DNA of 58,999 nt, taken from the NCBI GenBank assembly GCA_903869345.1, contig CAIPYM010000032.1, positions 1-58,999 on the forward strand, read 5' to 3'. The DNA is from an uncultured Pseudomonadota bacterium (GTDB lineage Bacteria; Pseudomonadota; Alphaproteobacteria; UBA9219). Below are positions 37,385 through 47,037 of this stretch, one piece after another. The translations under genes and the position numbers were made by a program. How positions within the stretch are numbered: position 1 is the stretch's first letter; each line of letters starts with the position of its first letter. The notes below the pieces were generated by a model. That model was given only the letters and a program-made list of their open reading frames with translations, did not search any database and was not told the DNA's origin.

Positions 37385-38515
37385 ATGCATCTCATCCTTG
37401 AACGTGCCGATCTTTTGAAAAGCCTCAGCCACGCGCAAAGCGTCGTCGAACGGCGCAACACCATTTTCATTCTGGGGAACGTCCTGCTGAACGCTTCGGC
37501 GGAAGCAACCGATATAACGGCCACGGACATGGAAATTGAAATCCGCGAGCGTGTTCCCGCAGAGGTGCGTACAGCCGGTTCGGTGACGGCCCCGGCGCAT
37601 ATGCTGTACGAAATCGTCCGCAAGCTGCCCGAGGGCTCGCAAGTGGAGATCAAGACCGACAAATCGGGGGATCGAATCACGTTGTCGGCGGGACGTTCGC
37701 GGTTCAAGCTGGGCACGTTGCCCGTCAGCGATTTTCCGCAAATGCCTGCGGGCGATTTGGGGCGTCGTTTTGCGATGACGGCTGGTGATTTGCGGCAACT
37801 CATTGATCGCACAAAGTTTGCCATTTCAACGGAGGAAACGCGGTATTACCTCAACGGTATTTACCTTCACGCGACGGACGGTGGAGAAGGCAACCAGGTC
37901 CTGCGGGCCGTGGCAACCGATGGGCATCGCATGGCGCGGTTTGAACTTCCTGCCCCCAAGGGCGCGGAGGACATGGCGGGAATCATCGTGCCCCGCAAGA
38001 CGATGATGGAAGTCCGCAAACTTTTGGAGGAATCCAACGACGACGTGAACTTGGAACTTTCCGAAAGCAAAATCCGCTTCACGTTCGGGGAGGGCCTTGT
38101 GCTGGCGTCCAAACTGATTGACGGCACCTTCCCGAACTACGAGCGCGTGATCCCGTCCAATCAGGATAAATCACTCTCCGCCCCCACCAAGGACCTGGCC
38201 GCCGCCGTGGACCGCGTGGCGACCATCGCAGCGTCCGAACGGATCGCGCGGGGCGTCAAGCTGGCCCTTTCGTCCGGGCGGTTGGTGGTCTCCGCCGAAT
38301 CTTCCGAGACAGGAAGCGCGACGGAAGAACTGGATGCGGTTTACGAAGGCGAGAATCTGGAAATCGGATTCAACGCGCGTTACCTCCTGGATGTTCTGCA
38401 ACAGGTCGAAGGCGACCGCGTCCTTTTTGGTCTGACGGACTCCGCCTCGCCCGCTTTGGTGCACGATGCGGCAACCACGAAAGCCCTGTTTGTCCTGATG
38501 CCGATGCGGGTCTAA
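37385..38515 (+). CDS. dnaN: DNA polymerase III beta subunit (sliding clamp)
   Basis: This is the ring-shaped processivity factor of the replicase. The 376-residue protein shows the three-domain clamp: AQSVVERRNTIFILGNVLL near the N-terminus, FAISTEETRYYLNGIYLH, VATDGHRMARFELP, and DGTFPNYERVIP in the middle. The C-terminal FVLMPMRV is the conserved clamp end. GGAG precedes the ATG. dnaA and recF are absent, so this gene is detached from the usual dnaA-dnaN-recF-gyrB order, although gyrB is on the same window. Confidence 0.96.
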   Translation: MHLILERADLLKSLSHAQSVVERRNTIFILGNVLLNASAEATDITATDMEIEIRERVPAEVRTAGSVTAPAHMLYEIVRKLPEGSQVEIKTDKSGDRITLSAGRSRFKLGTLPVSDFPQMPAGDLGRRFAMTAGDLRQLIDRTKFAISTEETRYYLNGIYLHATDGGEGNQVLRAVATDGHRMARFELPAPKGAEDMAGIIVPRKTMMEVRKLLEESNDDVNLELSESKIRFTFGEGLVLASKLIDGTFPNYERVIPSNQDKSLSAPTKDLAAAVDRVATIAASERIARGVKLALSSGRLVVSAESSETGSATEELDAVYEGENLEIGFNARYLLDVLQQVEGDRVLFGLTDSASPALVHDAATTKALFVLMPMRV

Positions 38516-38580
38516 GGCGCTTTCCGAGGGGTAGAGCCGACCTCCGAATGACGGAATGTTTGTGCTTCCGTCCTCTCCAC

Positions 38581-38606
38581 CGTCATCGCGAGCGAAGCGA
38601 TCCATC
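38581..38606. repeat. Dispersed repeat, family A, partial copy
   Basis: CGTCATCGCGAGCGAAGCGA followed by TCCA matches one arm of the family A elements at 43569, 52150 and 53147. The other arm is missing or diverged (a GAATGACGG lies at 38546). It lies between dnaN and the sapC gene. Confidence 0.5.
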
Positions 38607-38661
38607 TCACGACCTTTCGGGCGAATGGAAAGAGCCGGGGATGGGTTGTTTGATGGGGGGC

Positions 38662-39450
38662 CTATTTCTTCGTGCGGACTTCCTGATCGAGAAGCGCGAG
38701 GTTCACCCACCGCTGCGCCGAAAGCATGTGCGCGTAGACAAACCCCGCCCAGCCCTTACGTCGCCATGTCAAAAAGACATTGTCCGGCAAGGCTTCAAAC
38801 TTGCGCGGATCGACGACCAAGAATCCCGTGACGGGCATTTTTGCGCCCTCAGGCAGGCCGGGAATCTGGTCGCCGGGGATCAACAACTGATGCTCCTGCA
38901 ACGCCTTCACAAACTCCTCGGTCGCATCGCCCTGCTGCTTGAGCAAGCCGCAAAACTCGATGACGCCTTGCGTGAAGGGGGTCGGCTCGCCCTTCTCAAA
39001 CAGCGAGAACTCCCCTTGCGGACCGATCATGTCGGTCTCTTCATCCAAGCAAAGGACGAACTGCTTGTGATCCGGATCGTCCATGAGGATAAAGGGGTAG
39101 CGCCGCACGTAAGCGGGAATGTAAGCCCCCTCGCGCCATTGGCCCGTCGCGGGATCGATGGCGAGGTTGCTGTCGGCATTCAGGCCCACGACAACCGCAG
39201 GAACGGGCGTTGGACCCGAAGCAAACACGATTGGAAACCACGCCGCCGCCATGGGAAACTCGTCAGCGAGCAGAGGAATCGCGTTCGTCTTTTCCGCAAA
39301 GCGGAAATCCTTGGGCCGCGAGATGTGCAGATCCTTGTCGCGCTCCCGGTCCAGAGGACGGGGCTTCTTGTAGAACAGCGGAAGGACCTCGGCCCCTTGA
39401 GGACCGGCAACGGCGGCAGGCGAAAGGGAGGAAGAGTTCGGATCGGCCAT
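38662..39450 (-). CDS. SapC family protein
   Basis: This 262-residue soluble protein matches the SapC family, named from an S-layer locus in Campylobacter fetus and widespread in proteobacteria. Typical stretches are FRFAEKTNAIPLLADEFPMA, YIPAYVRRYPFILMDD, FCLDEE-like VLCLDEETDMI, and VTGFLVVDPRKFEALPDN near the C-terminus. The biochemical function is unknown and the S-layer link is historical. The ATG at 39450 is chosen; a GTG three codons upstream is possible. Confidence 0.85.
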   Translation of the reverse strand: MADPNSSSLSPAAVAGPQGAEVLPLFYKKPRPLDRERDKDLHISRPKDFRFAEKTNAIPLLADEFPMAAAWFPIVFASGPTPVPAVVVGLNADSNLAIDPATGQWREGAYIPAYVRRYPFILMDDPDHKQFVLCLDEETDMIGPQGEFSLFEKGEPTPFTQGVIEFCGLLKQQGDATEEFVKALQEHQLLIPGDQIPGLPEGAKMPVTGFLVVDPRKFEALPDNVFLTWRRKGWAGFVYAHMLSAQRWVNLALLDQEVRTKK

Positions 39451-39721
39451 GATTCCCACGAGGTCAGAAGAAGAGGATCAGAGAACAACGGGTGCAAGAC
39501 CATTCCCGCCGTCGCCCTCGCCTTGCGCGAAAACGTGGCCCACCATAGCGCCCCCAGCCCATAGGTCAACACCCTGGTGCACCCTGGGACCGTCCTGTCC
39601 GCGCGTTGATCCCGAAGAGCCCACTTGTTAGGGTGCGACTCGCTCCGCTGCCTTGATGCGGAGCGTGTGCGCTCGTTCCGTTGTGTGTCTTCCCTGCAAC
39701 TTTCCCCCTGTGAGGCCGCGC

Positions 39722-40807
39722 ATGCAGCGTCTTCTTGTGACCGGGGCGGCCGGGTTCATCGGCTCGGCCTTTTGTCGGCAAGGGCTCCGTCAGGGGCTGG
39801 CCGACATCGTGGGATTCGACGCGATGACGTACGCCGCCTCGCCACGCACGGTGGAGGACCTGCGCGGCCTCGGCCCTTTTCGCCTGATGGAGGGGGACAT
39901 CGCCGATCCCGTGGCCGTCAAAGCCGCTTTTGCAAGCGCTCGCCCTCAGGCCGTTGTGCACTTCGCGGCGGAAACGCACGTGGACCGTTCGATTGACGGC
40001 CCGGCTGCCTTCGTGCGGACCAACGTCCTCGGAACGTCCACGCTTCTGGAAGCTGCGCGGGATTACGTGGCTGGGCTGCCTCCCGCCGAACGCACGGCGT
40101 TTCGGTTCCTGCACATCTCAACGGACGAGGTGTTTGGGTCCCTCGGGCCTGAGGGCGCGTTCACCGAAGAATCGCCTTACGCGCCGAACAGCCCCTACGC
40201 GGCCAGCAAAGCCGCAGCCGATCATCTGGTCCGCGCGTGGCATACGACCTACGGTCTGCCAACCTTAATCACAAACTGTTCCAACAACTACGGCCCCTAC
40301 CAATTCCCCGAAAAGCTGATTCCCACGATCCTCCTCAAGGCCTTGGACAGCAAGCCGTTGCCCGTTTACGGCCAAGGACTCAACGTCCGCGATTGGCTTT
40401 ACGTGGACGACCACGCCGAAGCGTTGTGGCAGGTTTTGACGCGCGGGCGTGTGGGCGAAACGTACGGCATCGGAGGCGAAGGGGGCACCATCACCAACCT
40501 GGAGCTTGTCCGCATCCTGTGCCGGTTGATGGACGAGCGCCGACCCACCACCCCCGAGGGTCCGCACGAGCGGCTTATCACGTTTGTTGCGGACCGTCCT
40601 GGGCATGATCTGCGCTACACGATCGACAGCACCAAAACTCGCCGTGAGCTCGGTTGGTCCCCCCGCACATCCCTGCACGACGGACTCGCGGCAACACTGG
40701 ACTGGTACCTTGCGAACGCCCCGTGGTGGCGTGCGATTGAGGCGACACGCTACCGGGGCGAACGCCTCGGACTCGGATGCACGCCCACCCGCGAGGTCGC
40801 CGCATGA
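39722..40807 (+). CDS. rfbB: dTDP-glucose 4,6-dehydratase
   Basis: RmlB/RfbB converts dTDP-glucose to dTDP-4-keto-6-deoxyglucose, the second step to dTDP-rhamnose and related sugars. This 361-residue short-chain dehydrogenase has GAAGFIGS at the NAD site, [15 protein letters not shown], the active-site STDEVFG, YxxxK in YAASKAAAD, and [14 protein letters not shown]. The start at 39722 gives [15 protein letters not shown]; upstream codons do not fit the family. Its stop overlaps the rmlA ATG in ATGA, so the pair is translationally coupled. rmlC and rmlD are not here. Confidence 0.95.
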   Translation: MQRLLVTGAAGFIGSAFCRQGLRQGLADIVGFDAMTYAASPRTVEDLRGLGPFRLMEGDIADPVAVKAAFASARPQAVVHFAAETHVDRSIDGPAAFVRTNVLGTSTLLEAARDYVAGLPPAERTAFRFLHISTDEVFGSLGPEGAFTEESPYAPNSPYAASKAAADHLVRAWHTTYGLPTLITNCSNNYGPYQFPEKLIPTILLKALDSKPLPVYGQGLNVRDWLYVDDHAEALWQVLTRGRVGETYGIGGEGGTITNLELVRILCRLMDERRPTTPEGPHERLITFVADRPGHDLRYTIDSTKTRRELGWSPRTSLHDGLAATLDWYLANAPWWRAIEATRYRGERLGLGCTPTREVAA

Positions 40808-41727
40808 AAGGAATCATTCTTGCCGGAGGTCGGGCCACACGCCTTTACCCCAGCACGCTGGCCATCAGCAAACAACTGCTGCCGGTTTACGACAAACCGA
40901 TGATCTACTACCCCCTGTCCACGCTGATGTTGGCGGGGGTGCGCGAGATTCTGATCATCAGCACCCCGCGTGACCTGCCCTTGTTTCGGGACCTTTTGGG
41001 CGATGGATCGGCCTGGGGTCTTGCGCTTTCGTACATTGAACAGACCGAACCGCGCGGGTTAGCCGACGCCTTTCGCCTTGGACGTTCGTTCATCGGTTCT
41101 GACTCGGTGGCGTTCATTTTGGGCGACAACATTTTTCACGGGCCGAACTTTGGCCAACAGCTGCGCGCGACGTTCCAAACCAACACAGGGGCCACGGTTT
41201 TTGCCTACCGTGTGAGCGATCCCGAGCGCTACGGTGTTGTCGCGTTCGGAGACGATGACGAGCCGACGGACGTGATCGAAAAGCCCGTCGTGCCTCCGTC
41301 CAATTGGGCCGTGACGGGGCTTTATTTTTACGACAACCGCGTTGTGGATATTGCGGCCTCGCTCGCTCCTTCACCACGCGGTGAGCTGGAAATCACGGAC
41401 GTCAACCGTGCGTACTTGCGCCAAGGCGCGTTATCGGTTGTGAAGATCGGGCGCGGTGTCGCGTGGCTGGATACCGGTACGCACGCCTCCATGAATCAGG
41501 CCTCCGAGTTCATTCGGATCCTCGAACAGCGCCAGGGTCTCAAGATCGGTTGCCCCGAAGAAATCGCGTTCACCTGCGGGTATATCTCGGCGCATCAACT
41601 TGCGGCTCTCGCCGCACCCCTGTGTGCAGGCGATTACGGGACTTACCTTCTTTCGCTCTTGGATGACGTTCAACACGATGAATCCTTGTCGTCGTTGGAA
41701 AGACTTTGGCGTCAGAGCCTCGGTTAA
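40804..41727 (+). CDS. rfbA: Glucose-1-phosphate thymidylyltransferase
   Basis: RmlA/RfbA joins dTTP and glucose 1-phosphate to give dTDP-glucose, feeding the RmlB reaction. The 307-residue enzyme has the nucleotidyltransferase signature in slightly altered form ([11 protein letters not shown] for GGSGTRLYP), then [61 protein letters not shown] and the Gly/Asp-rich [12 protein letters not shown]. The ATG overlaps the rmlB stop. Products probably supply a cell-surface polysaccharide. Confidence 0.95.
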   Translation: MKGIILAGGRATRLYPSTLAISKQLLPVYDKPMIYYPLSTLMLAGVREILIISTPRDLPLFRDLLGDGSAWGLALSYIEQTEPRGLADAFRLGRSFIGSDSVAFILGDNIFHGPNFGQQLRATFQTNTGATVFAYRVSDPERYGVVAFGDDDEPTDVIEKPVVPPSNWAVTGLYFYDNRVVDIAASLAPSPRGELEITDVNRAYLRQGALSVVKIGRGVAWLDTGTHASMNQASEFIRILEQRQGLKIGCPEEIAFTCGYISAHQLAALAAPLCAGDYGTYLLSLLDDVQHDESLSSLERLWRQSLG

Positions 41728-41808
41728 CGTATGCTGCGCGTGCAGGGAGGCGAGTCGCCCCTCGCCGTCCGTTCGCGTTCGTTCGCGCTTTGCCGTCCGG
41801 GGTGTGCC

Positions 41809-42132
41809 GTGAAAATCACCGTTAACGTCGAATGTTCACCCGAAGAAGCCCGTGCGTTCATGGGACTTCCGGACGTCGGTCCCCTGCAAGAGCGATTGAT
41901 GGGCGAGCTTGAACACCGCCTGAGCTCGAACCTTCAGGCCATGACTCCCGAATCACTCCTCAGCGTCTGGCTTCCCGCCGGACTTCAAGGGGCCGAGCAG
42001 ATCCACAAGATGTTCTGGTCGCATATGCAGAGCGTCTTGTCCGGCATGGGGGGCACGGTTCAAACCCAAATCGGTGGACCATCGTCCTCCCCCTCGTCAC
42101 CTCCAAGCCTCACGGACCGTCGCCGCGCTTAA
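41809..42132 (+). CDS. DUF6489 family protein
   Basis: This 107-residue protein reads MKITVNVECSPEEARAFMGL, then VGPLQERLMGELEHRL, WLPAGLQGAEQIHKMFWSHM and a Ser/Pro-rich end. It matches the small alphaproteobacterial family I know as DUF6489, whose members share the EARxFxGLPDVxPLQ and WLPAGxQGxEQMxxxFW patterns. Function is unknown. GTG 41809 is preferred over the upstream ATG at 41731, whose added residues are unrelated to the family. It converges on the M16 gene. Confidence 0.75.
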   Translation: MKITVNVECSPEEARAFMGLPDVGPLQERLMGELEHRLSSNLQAMTPESLLSVWLPAGLQGAEQIHKMFWSHMQSVLSGMGGTVQTQIGGPSSSPSSPPSLTDRRRA

Positions 42133-42145
42133 CGGTGAGGCGGCG

Positions 42146-43537
42146 TTACCGACACACCGCCGGACCTGTGCCGTCCGGCACGGTGCAGGCGCGGGTGAAG
42201 GTCATCCCGTGAGGTGCCCCCAGCGCGACCCAGGTGAGGCGCGAGGGGTCGAGCCAACGATCTAAAACGCGGCGGACATCCTCCAACGTCACCGCCCTCA
42301 ACCTTGCCAGGTGCTGCGCCCATTCGTCGGGCGGGCGGTGATCCAGCCGAAGCTCCAACATCCCCTCGGCCAAAGACGCGGTGGACGTGAGCGCCAGAGG
42401 CAACGCGCCGATCACATAATCCTGCGCCCGCGCGACGTCCTCTTGCGAGGGACCTTCGTCCCGCAAGCGTTGCCACACGTCCAAAATCGTCCCCTGAACG
42501 CGGCCCGCTTCGGCGTTGCTCACAATCGTTTTTCCCATCAAGAACGAGGCCAGCTCCATCGGCGCAAGACCCGTCCCGATGCCATACGTCAGGCCTGCGT
42601 CCTCCCGCACGGCTTTGGCCAAACGCGAGGTCAGTCCTCCCCCGCCGAGAATCCAATTGGCAACCTCCACGGCCTCCCAATCCGGATCCGTGGGGCGCGG
42701 CAAGGGCAGAGCGAACATCAGCCGTGTCTGCTCGCCCTCGCGTGGGACCTCCACGGCCACGGGCGTTTCGGGCCAAACGGCGGGAAGAAGCGTGCGATCC
42801 GGCAACGCGGCGGGCAACGCACCAAAGATTTGATCCACCACCTTGCCGAGTTCCTGAGGGGTGAGCGCCCCCGCCGCCGTCACAACAAGTCGCGCACGTG
42901 TCAACCCCCGCGCGAGGCCCCGCACATCGTCGAGCGTAAGGTTGTTCAACGTTTTCTCGGTGCCAAGGCTGCGTTGATGGTAGGGGTGATTCGGGAAAAC
43001 GGTCTCCAGCAACACGGCCCGCGCTTGCCAATCCGTGTCCCCCGCCAGCGTCCGAACGGCGGCTTTTTGGCGGTCGCGCAGACGCTCAAAATCGCGCGGG
43101 TCCAAACGCGGAGCCGTCAACGCAAGCCGCGCCATCGTCACCGCGACTCCGCGCTGGTCGCGTGGCGAGCGCACGACCCCCCGAACAGCGTCGCGCCCCG
43201 CGTCCACAGAAAAAGAGATGCCGTGATTGGCCAAGCGCCGCTGAAACGTAAGAGCATCCCACGGCCCCGCGCCACCTTCGGCCAGAAGGGACGCCGTCAG
43301 AACGGCAAGGCCTTGTTTGTCCGCTGGGTCCCTCTCCACGCCCCCCTGAAACCCGAACGCCAACGTGAACAACGGCAACCGATGGTCTTCCACAAGCCAC
43401 GCGTGAATCCCGCCAGGGCTCGTGACTTCTTGAATCGCTGGCAGCGCCCGCGCGGGCAGGGAAAGGCTGAGGAGGATCCCAAGCACGATCAGAAGGGTGG
43501 AAAACCCTGTGCGATAAAGGATCACGTGCTTGGGCAT
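42146..43537 (-). CDS. M16 peptidase-like protein lacking the zinc motif
   Basis: This 463-residue exported protein has a signal peptide (TLLIVLGILLSLSLPARA, cleavage near residue 32) and the M16 fold: GVERDPADKQGLAVLTASLL in place of the HxxEH helix, AGDTDWQARAVLLETVFP, and ANWILGGGGLTSRLAKAVRE and EDAGLTYGIGTGL in the C-terminal half. There is no HxxEH, so it is the non-catalytic partner. With the catalytic M16 gene upstream it probably forms a periplasmic heterodimer, as in the known alphaproteobacterial pairs. GGAGG lies six bases before the ATG. Confidence 0.88.
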   Translation of the reverse strand: MPKHVILYRTGFSTLLIVLGILLSLSLPARALPAIQEVTSPGGIHAWLVEDHRLPLFTLAFGFQGGVERDPADKQGLAVLTASLLAEGGAGPWDALTFQRRLANHGISFSVDAGRDAVRGVVRSPRDQRGVAVTMARLALTAPRLDPRDFERLRDRQKAAVRTLAGDTDWQARAVLLETVFPNHPYHQRSLGTEKTLNNLTLDDVRGLARGLTRARLVVTAAGALTPQELGKVVDQIFGALPAALPDRTLLPAVWPETPVAVEVPREGEQTRLMFALPLPRPTDPDWEAVEVANWILGGGGLTSRLAKAVREDAGLTYGIGTGLAPMELASFLMGKTIVSNAEAGRVQGTILDVWQRLRDEGPSQEDVARAQDYVIGALPLALTSTASLAEGMLELRLDHRPPDEWAQHLARLRAVTLEDVRRVLDRWLDPSRLTWVALGAPHGMTFTRACTVPDGTGPAVCR

Positions 43538-43568
43538 TTTGGACCTCCGTTGATCAACAACCCAACCT

Positions 43569-43654
43569 CGTCATCGCGAGCGGAGCGAAGCGATCCAGGG
43601 GACCTGGCACGTGGCCCTGGATTGCTTCGGCCCTTTCAGGGCCTCGCAATGACG
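43569..43654. repeat. Dispersed palindromic repeat, family A, copy 1
   Basis: It begins CGTCATCGCGAGCGGAGCGA and ends GGGCCTCGCAATGACG, i.e. inverted ends CGTCATCGCGAG/CTCGCAATGACG with one mismatch. It is in the opposite orientation to the copies at 52150 and 53147, and lies in the 126-base gap between the two M16 genes. The centre differs. Confidence 0.75.
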
Positions 43655-43663
43655 ATGAAGGGA

Positions 43664-45058
43664 TCACGGCCTCTCCCCTACCCCCACGACCTCAGGCAGC
43701 AAACTCCCCGCAACGCGGCGCTTTTCGGCATCCAGCGCACGGAGCGCCGCATTCGCCTCGGCGTGGGTGATCCCCCGCAAGCGATCGGGCCAGGCCTCAA
43801 CGTTGTCCGCACGTTGCCCGGAGGCCCAGACGGTGCCGAACGCAAGCCCCGGCGCTGTCACGCTGTCGCGGGCCCAGAGCGCCCCGTACCCCAGACGCCT
43901 TTTGGCCGAGCGGACATCACGCGCCGCAAGGCCTGCACGCGCGACTTCCCGCAACGTCGCTGCCAGCGCCCGTTTCAACGTTTCCGGCGCGACGCCAGGG
44001 GCAGGCGTGGCCGATACCCCGAACACCGTGGGCCCGCGCACGTCGGGGTCGTAACTCACGTTTAAGGCGCTAGCCACGCGGCGCTCATGCACAAGCCGAC
44101 GAGTCAGAACCCCCGTCTCGCCGCCGAGGGCCTCGGCGACAACCTCCAAGGCGTAGGTGGCTTTCCACGCATCAGCCGACATCCCGTGCGCGGTCAGCGC
44201 CCCCCGCGAGGGAGCGATGATTTGAAGAGTCATTTGCGGCTGGCGAACTTCCGCCTCACGCTGCGTGAACGAACCCGACACGGGCGAGGGGGCCGAGGGC
44301 AACGGAGGCCGAGGGCACACGGGGCGAGCAGGCACGCGCCCCAACGTCGCCGCCACCAGCGCAAACGTCGCGTGCGCATCCAGCGGACCCGTGATGACAA
44401 CCAGCGCGTTGGAGGGCGCGTAGCGGCAACGGTAGAACGCCTCCGCCTTGTCCGGCGTCATGGCCGTCAGATCGCTTTCCGTCCCAACGACGGGCTCCCC
44501 GTAAGGATGGCCGGGGAAAAGGACATGACGCAGGCCCTCCACAAAGCGGCCTTCGGGATCATCACTCGTGCGTTGGCGACGCTCGCTCCGCACCACGTTC
44601 AGCTCGGGCGCAGCCGTCGCAGGAAGAATCGCCAGGTTCTGCATCCGGTCGGCCTCCAACATCAGCGCAGCTGCGAGATTCCCCGGCGCAACCAACGTGG
44701 TGAAAAACGTCCCGTCGGCGGTCGTGAAGGCGTTGTCCTGCCCGCCGTGATCGGCCACCCAACGGCTGAAGCCCCCCGGCGGCACATTCGTCGTTCCGCG
44801 AAACATCAAGTGTTCGAGGTAATGCGCGACACCCGATTCGTTGGGAGGTGAATCGGCCCCGCCCGCCCTGTACCCCACAAGGATGCTCGTCGCGGCCACA
44901 AGCGGCGTAGAGACCACCAGGACCTCAAGGCCATTTGCCAACCGCACCCTCTGGGGTGCGAACACCGTCGCCGAGGCGGGAAGCATCCCGGCCCCTAGCA
45001 GAAGACTTCCCAGGACCACCCCGACGCCGAGGAATCGCAAGGCTCGCAGGCTCCTCAC
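43664..45058 (-). CDS. M16 zinc peptidase, catalytic
   Basis: This 464-residue periplasmic insulinase-family peptidase has a signal segment (FLGVGVVLGSLLLGAGMLPASA, residues about 9-30). The zinc motif HYLEH lies at residues 79-83 (His79, Glu82, His83) in GVAHYLEHLMFRGTT. Downstream features are ELNVVRSERRQRTSDDPEGR, with a candidate third zinc ligand Glu, and the R/Y-type C-terminal domain (VFGVSATPAPGVAPETL). It starts at a GTG overlapping the stop of the lipoprotein gene. The non-catalytic homologue follows. Together they may process envelope proteins or peptides. Confidence 0.9.
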   Translation of the reverse strand: MRSLRALRFLGVGVVLGSLLLGAGMLPASATVFAPQRVRLANGLEVLVVSTPLVAATSILVGYRAGGADSPPNESGVAHYLEHLMFRGTTNVPPGGFSRWVADHGGQDNAFTTADGTFFTTLVAPGNLAAALMLEADRMQNLAILPATAAPELNVVRSERRQRTSDDPEGRFVEGLRHVLFPGHPYGEPVVGTESDLTAMTPDKAEAFYRCRYAPSNALVVITGPLDAHATFALVAATLGRVPARPVCPRPPLPSAPSPVSGSFTQREAEVRQPQMTLQIIAPSRGALTAHGMSADAWKATYALEVVAEALGGETGVLTRRLVHERRVASALNVSYDPDVRGPTVFGVSATPAPGVAPETLKRALAATLREVARAGLAARDVRSAKRRLGYGALWARDSVTAPGLAFGTVWASGQRADNVEAWPDRLRGITHAEANAALRALDAEKRRVAGSLLPEVVGVGERP

Positions 45059-45657
45059 GGCGTCGAGGATTCCAGCAAACCCGGCTTGTGGCGTTCAAGG
45101 GTCGGCGTGGGTGTCGCATCGGGCGAGGTTCCCGACTCTTTCGCGGCGCGAAGGCGTGCTGCTTCCTTCGGCGCGTTCACAACCGGCGCGTTGGCGTCGG
45201 GATTCCGCCCCAAAAGCGCGTCCACCACGCTGCGATCCGCGCTGCCCTCGGATTCGGTTTCTTGAGTCACAAGACGCCGAACATTCGGGTCCACGTTTGT
45301 CGCCTTGGCCTTGGTCAACAGCGCCTGTTCACCCGGCGAGAGCCTCGCTTGCGTCGCGCCTCCCGCAGCAGGCCCCGCCCCTTCGTCCCCCCTCAGGGCT
45401 CGTTCGGCCATGTCACGCGGTGAAACCTCTTGCGGACGCGGCACCCCTGGCTGCGGAGGGCGCAAGGTGAAGTCCGGCGGCACCGAGAGCGGCGGCCTTT
45501 CGACGACCGCGAACGCATCCGGCGACATTCGGCCCAGGCCAAGCGCGTCTCGAACATCCGAACACCCGGACACCAGCACCAACATCGCCAGCAAGCTCAC
45601 ACACCCGGTGCCGAATCGCACCTCCGGCACGGCTCGCGCACGTTCCTGTTTCCGCAT
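45055..45657 (-). CDS. DUF3035 lipoprotein (BamF-like)
   Basis: This 200-residue lipoprotein has a hydrophobic leader ending in a lipobox VLVSGCSD (Cys near residue 32). The mature part is Pro/Ala/Arg-rich with PPLSVPPDFTLRPPQPGVPR, the core DUF3035 motif. BamF, a member, is a component of the BAM complex in Caulobacter, so an outer-membrane role is plausible. GGAGG precedes the ATG at 45657. Its stop overlaps the GTG of the catalytic M16 gene (GTGA), so the lipoprotein and both M16 genes form one operon, as in other alphaproteobacteria. Confidence 0.83.
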   Translation of the reverse strand: MRKQERARAVPEVRFGTGCVSLLAMLVLVSGCSDVRDALGLGRMSPDAFAVVERPPLSVPPDFTLRPPQPGVPRPQEVSPRDMAERALRGDEGAGPAAGGATQARLSPGEQALLTKAKATNVDPNVRRLVTQETESEGSADRSVVDALLGRNPDANAPVVNAPKEAARLRAAKESGTSPDATPTPTLERHKPGLLESSTP

Positions 45658-45717
45658 GATTTTCCTCCCGCGCATGAATCATCGCGCTCCGGTTTTATAC
45701 CTCAGCCGCTGAGACCC

Positions 45718-46725
45718 TCAAAGCCACCCACGACGTTTGAAATAGAGGTACGGCAAAAGAGCCGACAAAAGAATCAAGACGATGGCCCAGGGGTAGCCCA
45801 AAAACCAGTCCAGCTCCGGCATGCGCTTGAAGTTCATGCCGTAGATGGACGCGACGAGCGTCGGCGGCAGGAACATCACCGCCGCGACGGAGAAAATTTT
45901 GATGATCTGGTTTTGCTCCAGGTTGATAAGCCCAAGAGTCGCCTCCAGCATGAACGTGATTTTGCCCGACAGAAACGTCGCGTGATCCGAAAGCGAGATC
46001 ACGTCCCGTTGGATGAGCTTGATCCGTGCTCGCGCTTCCTTGCTGGGCTTGCGGTCGTTCAAGTCCAACGCTTGATGGTACGTGGCGAGCCGCGCGATGG
46101 TCATCAGGCTTTCACGCCCCATGGTCACCAAATCGCCCTTGCGCCCGATGCGGTGGATCAGCCCTTGCAGCGGGTAACTCGCGGACAACGCGTCCCCCAC
46201 GTGCGAGCGGAAAATCTCACGGGAGATCGCATCAATCTCGGTCCCTGTACCCTCCAGAACGTCGGCCAGTTGATCGATCATGGCCTCGACAAGCCCCAGC
46301 ATCACGCTTTCCCCGTCCGGGGCGCTGATTTTGGAGAGACGGCTTGTGAACTGCAGAAAGGGACGAGGCTCCGCGTAACGGATCGTGACAAGCGCCTGGT
46401 CCTTCAGGATAAACGCGATGGAGCGTTTCAGTGGATCACCTGTCTCGACATCCACAAGGACCAGGATGGTCATGAACTCCGCGCTATCTTCATAATAGAG
46501 TCGCGAAGACAGCTCGATCTCGTCCATCTCCTCGCGCGTCGGAAGGTCAAGCCCCAGCTGGGTTTCGGCAAAGTGCTTTTCTTCCGTCGTGGGGCTTAAA
46601 AGGTCGTACCAGACGACATCCGGGCTGCCCGGCTCGGCGGGCACCAACGGAGCCGACACCTCGGTGCCCACAAGACTCGCGCGGGCGGCCGGATCGCGGG
46701 GGTCGCGGGTGTAAAGACGCAGCAT
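45718..46725 (-). CDS. corA: CorA family magnesium/divalent cation transporter
   Basis: This 335-residue inner-membrane channel has a large cytoplasmic N-terminal domain: LGLDLPTREEMDEIELSSRL, then QDALVTIRYAE-like DQALVTIRYAEPRPF. A long stalk helix leads to two C-terminal transmembrane helices (FSVAAVMFLPPTLVASIYGM and YPWAIVLILLSALLPYLYF) with the essential GMN motif in YGMNFKRMPE. It ends in a basic tail (KRRGWL). It likely brings in Mg2+ as a homopentamer. It is a single gene. A short frame with an SD-like sequence lies 77 bases upstream. Confidence 0.95.
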   Translation of the reverse strand: MLRLYTRDPRDPAARASLVGTEVSAPLVPAEPGSPDVVWYDLLSPTTEEKHFAETQLGLDLPTREEMDEIELSSRLYYEDSAEFMTILVLVDVETGDPLKRSIAFILKDQALVTIRYAEPRPFLQFTSRLSKISAPDGESVMLGLVEAMIDQLADVLEGTGTEIDAISREIFRSHVGDALSASYPLQGLIHRIGRKGDLVTMGRESLMTIARLATYHQALDLNDRKPSKEARARIKLIQRDVISLSDHATFLSGKITFMLEATLGLINLEQNQIIKIFSVAAVMFLPPTLVASIYGMNFKRMPELDWFLGYPWAIVLILLSALLPYLYFKRRGWL

Positions 46726-47037
46726 GGGCGGCCCTCGAGGGTTCCTTAAACGGCCCCAACGTCCACCCCGAAGGGACCGATGTCAACGACGGAAATTCCC
46801 CTCAAAAAATCTTTTCATCGATTTTCTTGAGCTTAATGGTTAATTTTTGTTCACGCATTGTCTCCACCACGAGGACGTCCAGCCTCATCCGCAGATGAGG
46901 GGCGTCCGCTCCTCCGCGCACGGCGGGATTCCCTCTCTCCCAAGGGGCGAGGGAGTCGCGCCGAGCCTCCTTCACGACCTGCACCTGACTCTGATTCCGT
47001 GCTCATTTTGGGCCATGCGGAAAGGAATCGCCCTCCC
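46726..47037. other. corA/radC intergenic region
   Basis: These 312 bases contain a possible structured element: CCTCATC-CGCA-GATGAGG at 46883-46900, bounded by GGACG/CGTCC arms (about 46874-46905). They also contain an AT-rich stretch at about 46800-46860 that could hold the corA promoter. No larger gene is supported. Confidence 0.45.
46883..46900. repeat. Hairpin between radC and corA
   Basis: CCTCATC, loop CGCA, GATGAGG form a perfect 7-bp stem with possible outer GGACG/CGTCC pairing. It follows radC on the minus strand but lacks a T-run there. It may be part of a terminator or a leader structure; I cannot tell which. Confidence 0.35.

Noticed and set aside
42311-44065. 584-codon plus-strand frame across both M16 genes
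   Set aside because: It is antisense to two recognised genes with signal peptides and family motifs, and it reads through the intergenic repeat.
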